Shown here: positions 33,602-42,534 of the stretch, piece by piece
Numbering within the stretch: position 1 is the first letter of the stretch
Layout of the letters: every line of letters begins with the position of its first letter
From: UBA6623 sp965238125
GTDB lineage: Bacteria > Acidobacteriota > Terriglobia > Bryobacterales > UBA6623
Assembly (NCBI GenBank): GCA_965238125.1
Contig: OZ250179.1
Location: 434,001-498,000, forward strand
Length of the DNA: 64,000 nucleotides
Direction: 5' to 3'
Translations under genes and position numbers: made by a program
The notes under the pieces: model-generated
Told to the model about the DNA's origin: nothing
Databases searched by the model: none
What the model saw: the letters and a program-made list of their open reading frames with translations, nothing else

Positions 33602-34617
33602 TCAATCGAGACAAAGAGAAGACTGTTTCCAGAAAGCGGTAATCAAGCGCGGTTTGCGGCGCATTCGCCGCAGCGCTTTGCGGGCGCGCTCGTCGAGTTC
33701 CCAGTAGTCCTTCGGGCAGACGTTGGGCAACTCGTGCTGCTTCCAGTACGCCCAAATGTATTCCACCGGGTTCAACTCCGGCGCATAGGGCGGCAAGTAC
33801 TCCGTTGCGATGTGATCCTCGGAGAGCTGGATGAACTCCCGCACCAGGCGGCTGCGGTGCGCCGGCAGCCGGTCCCAGACGATCAGCAGTGGGCCGTCGA
33901 TGTGGCGCACCAAAGCCTTCAGGAAGTCGATGACCTCCAGCTCGCCGATCGCGCCGGGATAGAGCCGGAAGTAAAAGTTGCGCAACGTCAGCCCGGCCGA
34001 CACCGACAGCTTGTCCCAGTTGAAGTTGAACTCCAACACCGGTGTCTCGCCGCGCGGCGCCCAGGTGCGGCAACGATGCGGCTTCTGACTCAATCCGCTT
34101 TCGTCGATGAAGACGATCGTACGTTCTTCTTTGCGGGCTTTTTTTTAATGGCCGGCCAAGTCTTGCGCTGCCAGCCGCGGATGGCCTCTTCGTTGCGCTC
34201 CCGCGCTTTGCCGACGGGCCGTTGCGGGCTCCAACCGAGCGCCCGCAGGATCTTCCAGACATGGCCCTCGTGATAGCGCACGCCGAACTCGTCTCCGATC
34301 AGACGAGCGACCCGCGGACAGCTCCACAGCGGCGTCGGGAAGCCGTGCGCCTCGGGGCCTTCCAGCAGCAACGCCTCGAGGCGTTCGAGCTGCGCGGCGT
34401 CCAACAGCGGCTTACGGCCGGCGCGGCCGGCCTGGCGCAACCCGGCTTCGCCGTCACGCCGGTATCGTCGCAGCCACTCGCTGACGCTTTGCCGCGCGAC
34501 CTTCAATCGCCTCGCTGTCTCGGACTGACTACAGCCTTGCTCGACCAACCGGATCGCTTTGAAACGGCGCTTCTCCAGGGCCTCGAAATCCCGCCGTACG
34601 CCTTTTGTATTTCCCAT
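33602..34617 (-). CDS. IS630 family transposase, made by -1 frameshift (orfA-orfB)
   Basis: Two overlapping frames encode one transposase. Frame A (ATG 34617 to TGA 34090) has the HTH part: RRFKAIRLVEQGCSQSETAR and VSEWLRRYRRDGEAGLRQAG, then FPTPLWSCPRVARLIGDEFG. Frame B (to 33602) has the DDE core: first D in IVFIDESGLSQ, second D in LLIVWDRLPAHRS, E in PELNPVEYIW, 36 residues after the second D. Frame B's first start codon (TTG 34093) lies after the first D, so B alone cannot work. A slippery A_AAA_AAG (34144-34138, within eight A) lets ribosomes shift to -1 exactly where IVFIDES is joined. A plus-strand reading is a shadow. Confidence 0.9.
34138..34144 (-). promoter_or_regulatory. A_AAA_AAG slippery heptamer for -1 frameshifting
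   Basis: In frame A the codons read ATT-AAA-AAA-AAG; slipping one base back gives AAA-AAA-GCC and enters frame B. The heptamer A AAA AAG is the most efficient bacterial -1 site known and is used by IS elements. Confidence 0.75.
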
Positions 34618-34672
34618 ACATACAAAGACGTACGTACCCCAAAAAGGTGTCACTTTATTTTGCGAGACTCAA

Positions 34673-34725
34673 TAATGCACAATACTCTCGAAGGCTATCT
34701 TCGGAAGAGGGCGCTCGGGTTTGTT
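34673..34725 (+). repeat. Composite repeat copy 6, right part after the IS
   Basis: TAATGCACAATACTCTCGAAGG and ATCTTCGGAAGAGGGCGCTCGG continue the copy cut at 33579. The usual AGTCCCCATTTTTTCAC end is missing, so this copy is truncated on the right, next to the DUF255 gene's stop. Confidence 0.65.
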
Positions 34726-34737
34726 GATGTTGCGGTT

Positions 34738-36855
34738 TCAGGACGGCGCCGACAGTTGTTTCGCCAGCTCTTCGGGGTCGGTCACGGGCTCACGGCAGAC
34801 GTAGTCGCGGCAGACGTAGGCCGCGGGTTTGCCGTCGATCAGCACGCGGTCCTGGAGCAGCGGCATTTTTTCGGGTGAGCCTTGGTCAGCGGGGTTGAAC
34901 CGGGCGACGACTTTGTTTGGCAACCAGCGGCTGTACACCGTTTCAAGCAAGGCCTTCGTCGCGGGGTCCTCCGGGGGGCCGATCACAGCGATCTCGGCAA
35001 ATCCCTCGTGGAACGCTTCGACGCCGGCGAGCAGTCGTTCGTGCTGGAACGGCGTCCGCATGGCGCCGCTTCCCGCGAAGACTCGGATGATTTGTTCGGC
35101 TTTGTGCCGGTAGTCGCCTCGGTCGAGCAGGATGCTCAGCTTGAGCAGGTTCCCGAGCATGACGGAATTGCCTGAAGGAATCGCCCCGTCGTTGGCCGTC
35201 TTGCCGCGGACGAGCAATTGCTCGTGATCGGAAGCCGTGAAGAAGAATCCGCCGGCGGCTTCGTCCCAGTAATATTCGACCGCGCCGTCGGTCAGCCGGC
35301 GTGCTTGTGCAAGGCGTTCAAAGTCGCCGCCGGCTTGATAGAGCTCGATCAACCCCTCGATGAAAAACGCATAGTCGGTGATGTAGCCGTTGAGCCGCGC
35401 GCGCCCCTTGCCGTAGGTGGCGAGCAGTCGGCCGTCCGGACACATTGTTTCGAGAATGAAATCCGCGGCGCGCTCGGCGGCTTCCCGGTAACGGGGTTCG
35501 TTCAACACGGCCGCGGCTTTGGCCAGCGCGGTGATCATCAGGCCGTTCCAACCCGACAAAACCTTGTCGTCGAGCCCGGGTCTGACGCGCTTCTCGCGCT
35601 CCTCGAAGAGCTTCGCCTTGGCGTCGGCGATGATTTTTTCGACTTCGGAGACGTCGAGGTGTTCAACTTTCGCAATCGCTTCAGCCGAACGCGAGACGTG
35701 AAGAATATTCTTCGGGCCGCGCGGAACGTGGGCGTCGCCGGGATGAAGCCAGTTGCCGACGTTGCTCGCGCCGAAGTGCTCGGCGACGATTTTGCCGTCG
35801 CGCTCTCCCAAAAGATCGAGCAGTTCCCGGCGCGTCCAGATGTAGAACTTGCCCTCAAGGCCCTCGCTGTCGGCGTCTTCACTCGAGTAAAAGGCCCCGC
35901 CTGAATCGCTCAAATCGCGCAGTACGTAATCGAGAATGCCACGGGCCTTGTCCTTGAACAGTTTCTTCAACCCGGGGTTCTCGGTCGCCTGCAGGGCGTC
36001 GAGGTAGGCGCCGGCGACGAGCCCCTGGTCATAGAGCATTTTTTCGAAGTGCGGGACAAGCCATTTGCCGTCGGTCGAGTAGCGGGCGATGCCGCCGCCG
36101 AGGTGATCGTAGATGCCGCCATGACCCATTTTTTCGAAGGTCCGCTCGACGATCGAGAGATACCCGTGATGACCTGAACCGTGATATTCGCGCAGCAGCA
36201 AATCGGCGGCGAGGCTCGGCGGGAATTTATTCGGTCCACTCGGGATGCCGCCGTCCTCGGTGTCGAAAGCGCGAAAGACTTCGTCGGCCGCGGCGGCCAC
36301 TCGCTCGCGCGGCAAGATATCTCCGGCCTCGCCCGCCCCGTGGATCTGCTTGAGGGCCGTGACGATTTTGCCGCTCTCGGCGGCGATCTCCGGCCCGCGC
36401 TCTTTCCACGCCGCGGCGACTTGGGTCAGAACGGTTTTGAAGCCGGGGCGGCCGAACTGGTTTTCCTTTGGGAAATACGTCCCGGCATAGACCGGCTTGA
36501 GATCGGGCGCCAGGAAAACGCTCATCGGCCAACCGCCGTGACCTCCGGAGTAGAGCATGGTGGCGCTCATGTAGATTTCATCGAGGTCGGGCCGTTCCTC
36601 GCGGTCGACTTTAATGGAGATGAAATCGCGGTTGAGCAGCGCGGCAACTTCGAGGTCCTCGAAGCTTTCGTGTGCCATCACATGGCACCAATGGCAGGCG
36701 GCGTAGCCGATGCTGAGGAAGATCAGCTTGTTCTCGTCGCGAGCACGAGTGAGCGCCTTCTCGCCCCAGGGATGCCAGTCCACGGGATTGTGCGCGTGCT
36801 GCACCAAATAGGGGCTGGTTTCATCGATGAGTTGATTGGTATGCTCGGGCTCCAT
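34738..36855 (-). CDS. DUF255 / YyaL family thioredoxin-domain protein
   Basis: The 705-residue protein has an N-terminal thioredoxin-like domain (NQLIDETSPYLVQHAHNPVD, IFLSIGYAACHWCHVMAHES with C54-x2-C57, KVDREERPDLD) and a C-terminal alpha-alpha barrel resembling N-acylglucosamine 2-epimerase (ALAKAAAVLNEPRYREAAER, GLIELYQAGGDFERLAQARR). The family is widespread, in animals as SPATA20; its reaction is not established. It is complete, begins at ATG 36855 and stands alone between the IS and the FAD oxidoreductase gene. Confidence 0.9.
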   Translation of the reverse strand: MEPEHTNQLIDETSPYLVQHAHNPVDWHPWGEKALTRARDENKLIFLSIGYAACHWCHVMAHESFEDLEVAALLNRDFISIKVDREERPDLDEIYMSATMLYSGGHGGWPMSVFLAPDLKPVYAGTYFPKENQFGRPGFKTVLTQVAAAWKERGPEIAAESGKIVTALKQIHGAGEAGDILPRERVAAAADEVFRAFDTEDGGIPSGPNKFPPSLAADLLLREYHGSGHHGYLSIVERTFEKMGHGGIYDHLGGGIARYSTDGKWLVPHFEKMLYDQGLVAGAYLDALQATENPGLKKLFKDKARGILDYVLRDLSDSGGAFYSSEDADSEGLEGKFYIWTRRELLDLLGERDGKIVAEHFGASNVGNWLHPGDAHVPRGPKNILHVSRSAEAIAKVEHLDVSEVEKIIADAKAKLFEEREKRVRPGLDDKVLSGWNGLMITALAKAAAVLNEPRYREAAERAADFILETMCPDGRLLATYGKGRARLNGYITDYAFFIEGLIELYQAGGDFERLAQARRLTDGAVEYYWDEAAGGFFFTASDHEQLLVRGKTANDGAIPSGNSVMLGNLLKLSILLDRGDYRHKAEQIIRVFAGSGAMRTPFQHERLLAGVEAFHEGFAEIAVIGPPEDPATKALLETVYSRWLPNKVVARFNPADQGSPEKMPLLQDRVLIDGKPAAYVCRDYVCREPVTDPEELAKQLSAPS

Positions 36856-36974
36856 AATTTCCTTGGATCATAGCAAGGGGTTGGGACGGAGAATGGGCGA
36901 AGGGCGATCGTCCGGGCCACGCCGTGAGAGATGACGAAGGCAATTCGTAAGCCTGGGTCGGCGCGGGGCAACGC

Positions 36975-38459
36975 CTAGTCGCCGATCTTGCGGGGGACGA
37001 GCGGTTGGGTCGAGTCGATCGAACGGATGTCTTCGAGACGAATATCGCGGCCGGCTTCGTGGTATTCCTGCTCGACGTTGACATCCCAAAGATCGAAGTT
37101 CGCTCCCTGGATATTGCGGGCCGCCAGCATCGCGGTCAGCATCGAGTGATCTTGATTGTTGTAGCGGTGCATGCCGTTGCGGCCCACCAATTGGAGGTTT
37201 TCGAGGCTTCCCAGGAAATCACGTATCTCGGCCAAAGCGTCTGCGTAGCGGCGATCGTAGACCGGATAAGCTTTTTCCATTCGAACAACGTGGCCGTCGG
37301 TGACCTCGCTCGCGTCGACAAACCCCAGGCTTTCAAGCTCGCGGGCGCCGAGTTGGATCAATTCTTCGTCGGAGAGGTTCCAAAGCTCGTCGCCCCGCGA
37401 GCAGAAATACTCCAAGCCGAGACAAGTTGTCTCGGGGTCGGGCACCATCTCGGGGCTCCAATTCTTGAAGTTCTGCAGACGCCCGAGCTTGACGGCGGCG
37501 TCGTGAATATAGATCCAATTGTCCGGAAACACATCGCGCCGGCGGATCATCAAGGCGACGGCAAGGAAATCGCGGTATTGCAATCGGGCCGCCGCGGCGC
37601 GCACGTTTTCGGGCGGCGCGGGCGACAGGCTTTCCACCAGATCACGCACGGCCACGCTGCTGACAAAGTGATCGCCGGTCAGGGTTTCCGAGCCGGCTTC
37701 GACCGCCTTGACGCGCCCGGGTTCCCAGTGCACTCGACGAACCGGGGCGTTGAGAATCACGCGTGACCCGCGCTCTTCGATGATCTCCCGGGTCCGTTCC
37801 CACATCATGCCGGGGCCGTGGCGCGGATAGAGGAATTGGTCGATCAGCGTCTTGACGACGTCTTTCTCTGATCCGCGGGCGCCTGATGAACCTCCGAAGA
37901 TTGCGTTCTTCACGGCGGTCAACAACGACAGCCCTTTGATGCGCTGTGCCGCCCATTCGGCTTGAATTTCCGAGCACGGGACGCCCCAAACTTTTTCGGT
38001 ATAGGTCTTGAAGAAGATCTTGTAGAGACGTCTCCCGAAGCGATTCGACACCCAAGCGGCGAAGCTGTCTTCAGGGAGTTCCGGGCAAAGGCGCGCCCAC
38101 CCGTAACTGCCGATGCAGCGTAGGGATTCGCGCACGCCCAGTCCGCGAACGGCATTGATCGGCTTGAGCGGATATGAGAAGAATTTGCCGTTGTAGTAGA
38201 TGCGCGACAGGCGCCGCCGCGTCAGCAGGTCGTCCCCTAGGATTTCGCGCCAAAGCTGCTCGACGGCCGCGACCTTCGTAAAAAAACGGTGGCCGCCGAT
38301 GTCGAAGCGGTAGCCCTTGTAATGCACCGTGCGCGCCAGCCCGCCGACCACGCCTTGGGCTTCCACCACCGTACACCGCACACCCGTCTTGACTAATTCA
38401 TAGGCGGCCGTCAGCCCGGCCGGGCCCGCGCCGAAAATGATAACCGAGGAGGAAGACAT
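36975..38459 (-). CDS. FAD-dependent oxidoreductase (UDP-galactopyranose mutase / amine-oxidase-like)
   Basis: The 494-residue flavoprotein starts with the dinucleotide motif VIIFGAGPAGLTAAYELVKT and a second glycine pair EAQGVVGGLARTVHYKGYRF, then DIGGHRFFTK, as in UDP-galactopyranose mutase-like and protoporphyrinogen-oxidase-like proteins. KIFFKTYTEKVWGVPCSEI and YNNQDHSMLTAMLAARNI occur in a subgroup annotated as NAD(P)/FAD-dependent oxidoreductase of cell-surface sugar loci. Substrate unknown. ATG 38459 gives MSSSSVIIF and is preferred over 38486, which adds MRAVPPSGL. It ends 119 bp after the DUF255 start. Confidence 0.82.
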   Translation of the reverse strand: MSSSSVIIFGAGPAGLTAAYELVKTGVRCTVVEAQGVVGGLARTVHYKGYRFDIGGHRFFTKVAAVEQLWREILGDDLLTRRRLSRIYYNGKFFSYPLKPINAVRGLGVRESLRCIGSYGWARLCPELPEDSFAAWVSNRFGRRLYKIFFKTYTEKVWGVPCSEIQAEWAAQRIKGLSLLTAVKNAIFGGSSGARGSEKDVVKTLIDQFLYPRHGPGMMWERTREIIEERGSRVILNAPVRRVHWEPGRVKAVEAGSETLTGDHFVSSVAVRDLVESLSPAPPENVRAAAARLQYRDFLAVALMIRRRDVFPDNWIYIHDAAVKLGRLQNFKNWSPEMVPDPETTCLGLEYFCSRGDELWNLSDEELIQLGARELESLGFVDASEVTDGHVVRMEKAYPVYDRRYADALAEIRDFLGSLENLQLVGRNGMHRYNNQDHSMLTAMLAARNIQGANFDLWDVNVEQEYHEAGRDIRLEDIRSIDSTQPLVPRKIGD

Positions 38460-38596
38460 GAGACCCGACGGTGGGACTGCTCGCACGAAACCGAGCCGGG
38501 TTGAAACACGCGGCCAAAGTCCCGGCGAAAAAGAAACTCATCATATCAGAGGGCGACTCACACCGCGCTCTGATTGGGCCGTGCCGGAAGCGGTCT

Positions 38597-39013
38597 CTAA
38601 GCTGTTGTTTTCGTTGTCTTGGCGCGGGTTCGGGGACGCGGCGGCGGGGTTCGGTTCACGGGGATCAAAGAGGTAGAAAAAGCCAGCGGCGGCTCGCGCG
38701 GCAGGGCCCCCATTTGTTCGGTAACGTAGACGACGAATTCCTGCATTTGGCGCTGCATTTCTTCCATCTTGCCACGCATATTGAGGATAATTTCGACGCC
38801 CGCGAGATTCACGCCCAGGTCTCTGGTCATCGAAAGAATGATTTCCAGCCGTTGCATGTCGGCTTCCGTGTAGAGGCGGGTATTGCCCTCGGTGCGGGAC
38901 GGTTTCAGCAGACCTTCTCTTTCGTAGAGGCGCAGGGTTTGAGGATGAACGCTGAACTGGTTGGCGACCACCGAGATCGTGTACGCCCCTTCGGTTCGCT
39001 TTCGCCTGGCCAT
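38597..39013 (-). CDS. hspR: MerR-type repressor HspR
   Basis: The 138-residue MerR-family protein has a winged HTH (YTISVVANQFSVHPQTLRLY, EREGLLKPSRTEGNTRLYT) and the short dimer helix (MQRLEIILSMTRDLGVNLAG). The phrase VHPQTLRLYEREGLL distinguishes HspR from metal-sensing MerR proteins. HspR represses the dnaK operon, with DnaK as co-repressor, in actinobacteria and others. The gene lies three bases after dnaJ, the usual last position of a dnaK-dnaJ-hspR operon. The basic, Pro/Thr/Lys-rich tail is unconserved. Confidence 0.9.
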   Translation of the reverse strand: MARRKRTEGAYTISVVANQFSVHPQTLRLYEREGLLKPSRTEGNTRLYTEADMQRLEIILSMTRDLGVNLAGVEIILNMRGKMEEMQRQMQEFVVYVTEQMGALPREPPLAFSTSLIPVNRTPPPRPRTRAKTTKTTA

Positions 39014-39016
39014 AAA

Positions 39017-40183
39017 TTACTCCGAATCCCAGAGACCTTCGCGAGGATCCTCGGCTGCCAGCTTAGCAAATTGCCGAGCTAATTCCTTCGAACGCTCATC
39101 AGAAACGGTTGGCACGACAACTTTTACCTTGACGAGTTGATCGCCGCGTCGGCCCGTACGGCGATTCAGAACACCTTTTTCCCGAAGCCGAAATGTTTTA
39201 CCCGAACTGGTGGCGGGCGGAACTTTCAATCGCGCCTTGCCGTCGATCGTCGGCACGTCGATCTTGCCGCCCAGAATCGCTTCGGCAATGGTAATCGGAA
39301 CCTCAGCGTGAATTTCGTCGCCGTTTCTTTCGAAGACCGGATGGGGCCCGACTCGCGTAACGATGTAGAGATCGCCGGCCGGCCCGCCAGCCGGCCCGGC
39401 ATTGCCCTTACCGGCCACACGCAACCGCGAGCCGTCTTGCGCGCCGGGCGGGATGCGGACTTCAACCGTTTCCTTGCGCCCGACCCGACCGTCGCCGCGG
39501 CAGGCCGCGCACGAGCTTTCGGTTTGCCCGCGTCCGGCGCAGCGGGGGCAGGTAATGTTGAAGCGCATGGCTCCGACGGCTTGGTTGACTTGTCCGCCGC
39601 CGCCGCACTCGGGACAGACCATCGCGCCGGAGCCGACATTGCCGGCCCCGCGGCAAGTCGCACAGGCCTCGTGACGGAAGACCGTGAGGCGGACGTTGGT
39701 TCCGCGAATCGCTTCCCAGAACTCGATGTCGACGGCGTATTCGAGGTCTTCGCCGGACTGCGGCTCGGTGCGAGCGGGCGATTCACCGCCCTGGCGGAAC
39801 ATCTGCGAGAACAAATCCCCGAAACCACCCCAGCCTGCTCTCCCGCCGCCGGGGCGTGCGCCACCCGGGCCGCCGGCATGGAAGTCGCTGAAGTCGAAAC
39901 CGTTGAAGTCGAAACCGCGGGGGGCCCCGGCGGCACCGGGAAAACCGGCGTTGTCCGAATAGAAGCCGAATTGGTCGTACATCTGACGCTTCTTCTGGTC
40001 GCTGAGAACGTCGTAGGCCTCCCGGACCTCCTTGAAGCGCTGTTCAGCCGCCTGGTCGCCGGGGTTCACGTCGGGATGATATTTGCGGGCCAGCCGGCGG
40101 TAGGCTTTCCGGACCTCGTCGGCCGAAGCCTTCTTTGACACTCCGAGAGCCTTGTAGTAGTCCTTTTGTTGCGTCGCCGGCAC
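39017..40183 (-). CDS. dnaJ: Chaperone protein DnaJ
   Basis: The 388-residue type I DnaJ has a J domain with H36-P37-D38 in RRLARKYHPDVNPGD, a Gly/Phe-rich linker (about 78-140), four zinc-finger CxxCxGxG repeats (C174/C177, C190/C193, C212/C215, C225/C228) and a C-terminal substrate domain (VRIPPGAQDGSRLRVAGKGN, GDLYIVTRVGPHPVFERNGD). It stimulates DnaK ATPase and delivers substrates. The Gly-rich linker is long and contains repeated FDFNGFDFSDFH. The gene lies between dnaK and hspR; no grpE is near. Confidence 0.96.
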   Translation of the reverse strand: MPATQQKDYYKALGVSKKASADEVRKAYRRLARKYHPDVNPGDQAAEQRFKEVREAYDVLSDQKKRQMYDQFGFYSDNAGFPGAAGAPRGFDFNGFDFSDFHAGGPGGARPGGGRAGWGGFGDLFSQMFRQGGESPARTEPQSGEDLEYAVDIEFWEAIRGTNVRLTVFRHEACATCRGAGNVGSGAMVCPECGGGGQVNQAVGAMRFNITCPRCAGRGQTESSCAACRGDGRVGRKETVEVRIPPGAQDGSRLRVAGKGNAGPAGGPAGDLYIVTRVGPHPVFERNGDEIHAEVPITIAEAILGGKIDVPTIDGKARLKVPPATSSGKTFRLREKGVLNRRTGRRGDQLVKVKVVVPTVSDERSKELARQFAKLAAEDPREGLWDSE

Positions 40184-40241
40184 GAAAACACCTCTTTCGA
40201 ACGACCGCCGGTTTCAGCGGCAAGAGCGCAATCGGGAAAGT

Positions 40242-42161
40242 TCAGTTCTTCGGCTTATCATCGACGTCGACGAATTCGGCATCGACGACGTCGTCCTTCT
40301 TGGGTTCGGCATCCGCCGAGGAACCCTCGCCGGGCGCGGCATCCGCCGCTCCGGGCTGCGCCGCCGACGCGGCGGAGTACATGACTTCGGCCAACTTGTG
40401 GCTTGCCTTGGTCAGCTTCTCGATGGCCGCCGCGATCACGTCGAGATCGTTGCCCTGCACGGCCTGCTTGGTTTCGGCAATGGCATCCTCGATCGTCTTG
40501 GCCTCCTGGGCGTTGATCTTGTCACGGTGTTCGTTGAGGGTGTTCTCCGTGCTGTAGATCATGGCGTCGGCGCGGTTGCGAAGCTCGACCTGTTCTTGTC
40601 GAACGCGGTCTTCGGCGACATTGGCTTCAGCGTCGCGGGCAATCTTTTCCACTTCTTCCTTCGACAGTCCTGACGAACTGGTGATGGTAATTTTTTGCTC
40701 CTTCGACGTCGCCGAGTCCTTCGCCGAGACGTTCAAGATGCCGTTGGCGTCCAGATCGAATGTCACCTGGATCTGCGGAACTCCTCTCGGCGCCGGAGGA
40801 ATACCGACGAGTTGGAATACGCCGAGCAAGCGGTTGTCGGGGGCCATCGAACGCTCGCCTTGATACACCTTGATCTCAACCGAAGTTTGGCTGTCCGCGG
40901 CGGTGGAAAACACTTCGCTCTTGCGCGTGGGGATGGTCGTATTGCGTTCGATCAGCTTCGTGAAAACCCCGCCCAGGGTTTCGATGCCCAGCGAAAGCGG
41001 CGTCACGTCGAGCAGCAAAACATCCTTTACGTCGCCGGCGAGCACGCCTCCCTGCACCGCCGCGCCCACGGCAACCACTTCATCGGGATTGACGCCCTTG
41101 TGCGGATCTTTGCCGAACAGCGCTTTGACCAGTTCCTGAACGCGGGGAATGCGCGTCGAACCGCCCACCATCACGATCTCGTCGATCTTATCGGGACCCA
41201 TTTCGGCGTCGGCCAGCGCCTTCTTGCAAGGTTCGAGAGTTCTCTTGAGCAGTGGCTCCATCATCTGCTCGAGCCGCGCCCGGGTGAGCTTGAACTGCAA
41301 GTGCTTCGGGCCGCTCGCGTCGGCGGTGATGAAGGGTAGGTTGATTTCGGTTTCGAGCAAGGTCGACAGATCCATCTTGGCTTTCTCGGCGGCCTCTTTG
41401 AGACGCTGCAGAGCCATCTTGTCGCCCATGAGATTGACGCCCTGGTCCTTCTTAAACTCCGCGATGATCCACTCGATCAACAATTGATCAATGTCGTCGC
41501 CGCCCAAGTGCGTATCGCCGTTGGTCGCCTTGACCTCGACGATGCCCTCGCCGACTTCGAGAATCGAGATGTCAAAAGTCCCGCCGCCGAAGTCGTATAC
41601 CGCGATGGTCTCGTTCTTCTTCTTGTCGAGCCCGTAGGCCAGCGCGGCCGCGGTGGGTTCGTTGATGATCCTCTTAACATCCAAACCGGCAATCTGGCCG
41701 GCGTCCTTCGTCGCTTGCCGCTGCGAGTCATTGAAGTACGCCGGGACCGCGATGACGGCCTCGGTGACCTTCTCGCCGAGATACGACTCCGCCGCTTCCT
41801 TGAGTTTGGTAACGATCATCGCGGAGATTTCTTGCGGCGTGTACTCCTTGCCGTTGGCTTCCACCTTCACCAGATCCGCCGCCAGCCGCATCTTATACGG
41901 GACCAGCTTGGTTTCCTCGGGCACCTCGCCGGCGCGACGTCCCATGAAGCGTTTAATGGAGAAAATCGTGTTCTCGGGGTTCGTCACCGCTTGACGCTTC
42001 GCCGCTTCCCCGACCAGCCGCTCGTCGCCTTTGGCAAAGGCAACGACGGACGGCGTCGTACGGCCGCCCTCCTGGTTGGCCACCACGGTCGGTTGGCCTG
42101 CTTGCATGACGGCAACGACGGAGTTGGTCGTCCCCAAGTCGATTCCGATGATCTTGCCCAT
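40242..42161 (-). CDS. dnaK: Chaperone protein DnaK (Hsp70)
   Basis: The 639-residue Hsp70 has the ATPase signatures IIGIDLGTTNSVVAVMQ, VYDFGGGTFDISILEVG and IVMVGGSTRIPRVQELV, the linker VLLLDVTPLSLGIETLGG, a substrate domain, and the acidic C terminus DVVDAEFVDVDDKPKN typical of bacterial DnaK. ATG 42161 has AGGAGGA ten bases upstream and a near-consensus promoter at 42249-42277. It heads the dnaK-dnaJ-hspR operon, so DnaK probably works with HspR in feedback repression. Confidence 0.97.
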   Translation of the reverse strand: MGKIIGIDLGTTNSVVAVMQAGQPTVVANQEGGRTTPSVVAFAKGDERLVGEAAKRQAVTNPENTIFSIKRFMGRRAGEVPEETKLVPYKMRLAADLVKVEANGKEYTPQEISAMIVTKLKEAAESYLGEKVTEAVIAVPAYFNDSQRQATKDAGQIAGLDVKRIINEPTAAALAYGLDKKKNETIAVYDFGGGTFDISILEVGEGIVEVKATNGDTHLGGDDIDQLLIEWIIAEFKKDQGVNLMGDKMALQRLKEAAEKAKMDLSTLLETEINLPFITADASGPKHLQFKLTRARLEQMMEPLLKRTLEPCKKALADAEMGPDKIDEIVMVGGSTRIPRVQELVKALFGKDPHKGVNPDEVVAVGAAVQGGVLAGDVKDVLLLDVTPLSLGIETLGGVFTKLIERNTTIPTRKSEVFSTAADSQTSVEIKVYQGERSMAPDNRLLGVFQLVGIPPAPRGVPQIQVTFDLDANGILNVSAKDSATSKEQKITITSSSGLSKEEVEKIARDAEANVAEDRVRQEQVELRNRADAMIYSTENTLNEHRDKINAQEAKTIEDAIAETKQAVQGNDLDVIAAAIEKLTKASHKLAEVMYSAASAAQPGAADAAPGEGSSADAEPKKDDVVDAEFVDVDDKPKN

Positions 42162-42248
42162 TTCTAAACGTCCTCCTGCACGAGTGAGGCCCCGCGCGAA
42201 AGTTTTGGGCCGCGCAGGCCTCCTCCGTATAACTCTTAGTGTACACCC

Positions 42249-42277
42249 ATTATCAAATATTAGTCTGATATTGTCAA
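42249..42277 (-). promoter_or_regulatory. Sigma-70-type promoter of dnaK with inverted repeat in the spacer
   Basis: On the minus strand TTGACA (42277-42272), a 17-base spacer and GATAAT (42254-42249) form a near-consensus promoter 88 bases before the dnaK ATG. The spacer contains AATAT-N7-ATATT (42256-42272), a possible operator; the classic HspR motif CTTGAGT-N7-ACTCAAG is not seen. The region is AT-rich against the GC-rich surroundings. Confidence 0.7.
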
Positions 42278-42534
42278 CATAGGTACATCGTGAACCACAG
42301 GAAGGTGTTTCCTATCAGTGATTTATAGTGCATTCTTGCCATGTATCCCTTGCAGGATACGACACATGACAACTGACGCCGGGGGACATCGACCAAAGTT
42401 GAACCTTTGGCATCGCTTGGGGAACTTCGCGATCAGGAGTTGCTACCCGTCGGCGCGCGATGCTCCGGCTACATGTCGCTACATGTCGTAGGAAACCGAT
42501 AGCGCACGTTCCACCCGGATATAATCGGACGGAG

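Larger units (their letters stand above)
33580..34672 (-). mobile_element. IS630-type insertion sequence with frameshifted transposase, nested in a repeat
   Basis: The element is about 1,093 bp with inverted ends TGAGTCTCGCA (33581-33591 and complement 34661-34671), bordered by TA (33578-33579 and 34673-34674). Removing it restores GGACATGAACC-TA-ATGCACAATACTCTCGAAGG, which aligns base for base with the uninterrupted copy 4 (29776-29808). This paralogous empty site fixes both the ends and the TA duplication. It lies 460 bp upstream of nuoC, transcribed in the same direction. Confidence 0.92.

Noticed and set aside
42162..42300. Classical HAIR operator upstream of dnaK
   Set aside because: No CTTGAG-N7-CTCAAG or close variant was found in the region; only an AT-rich inverted repeat.
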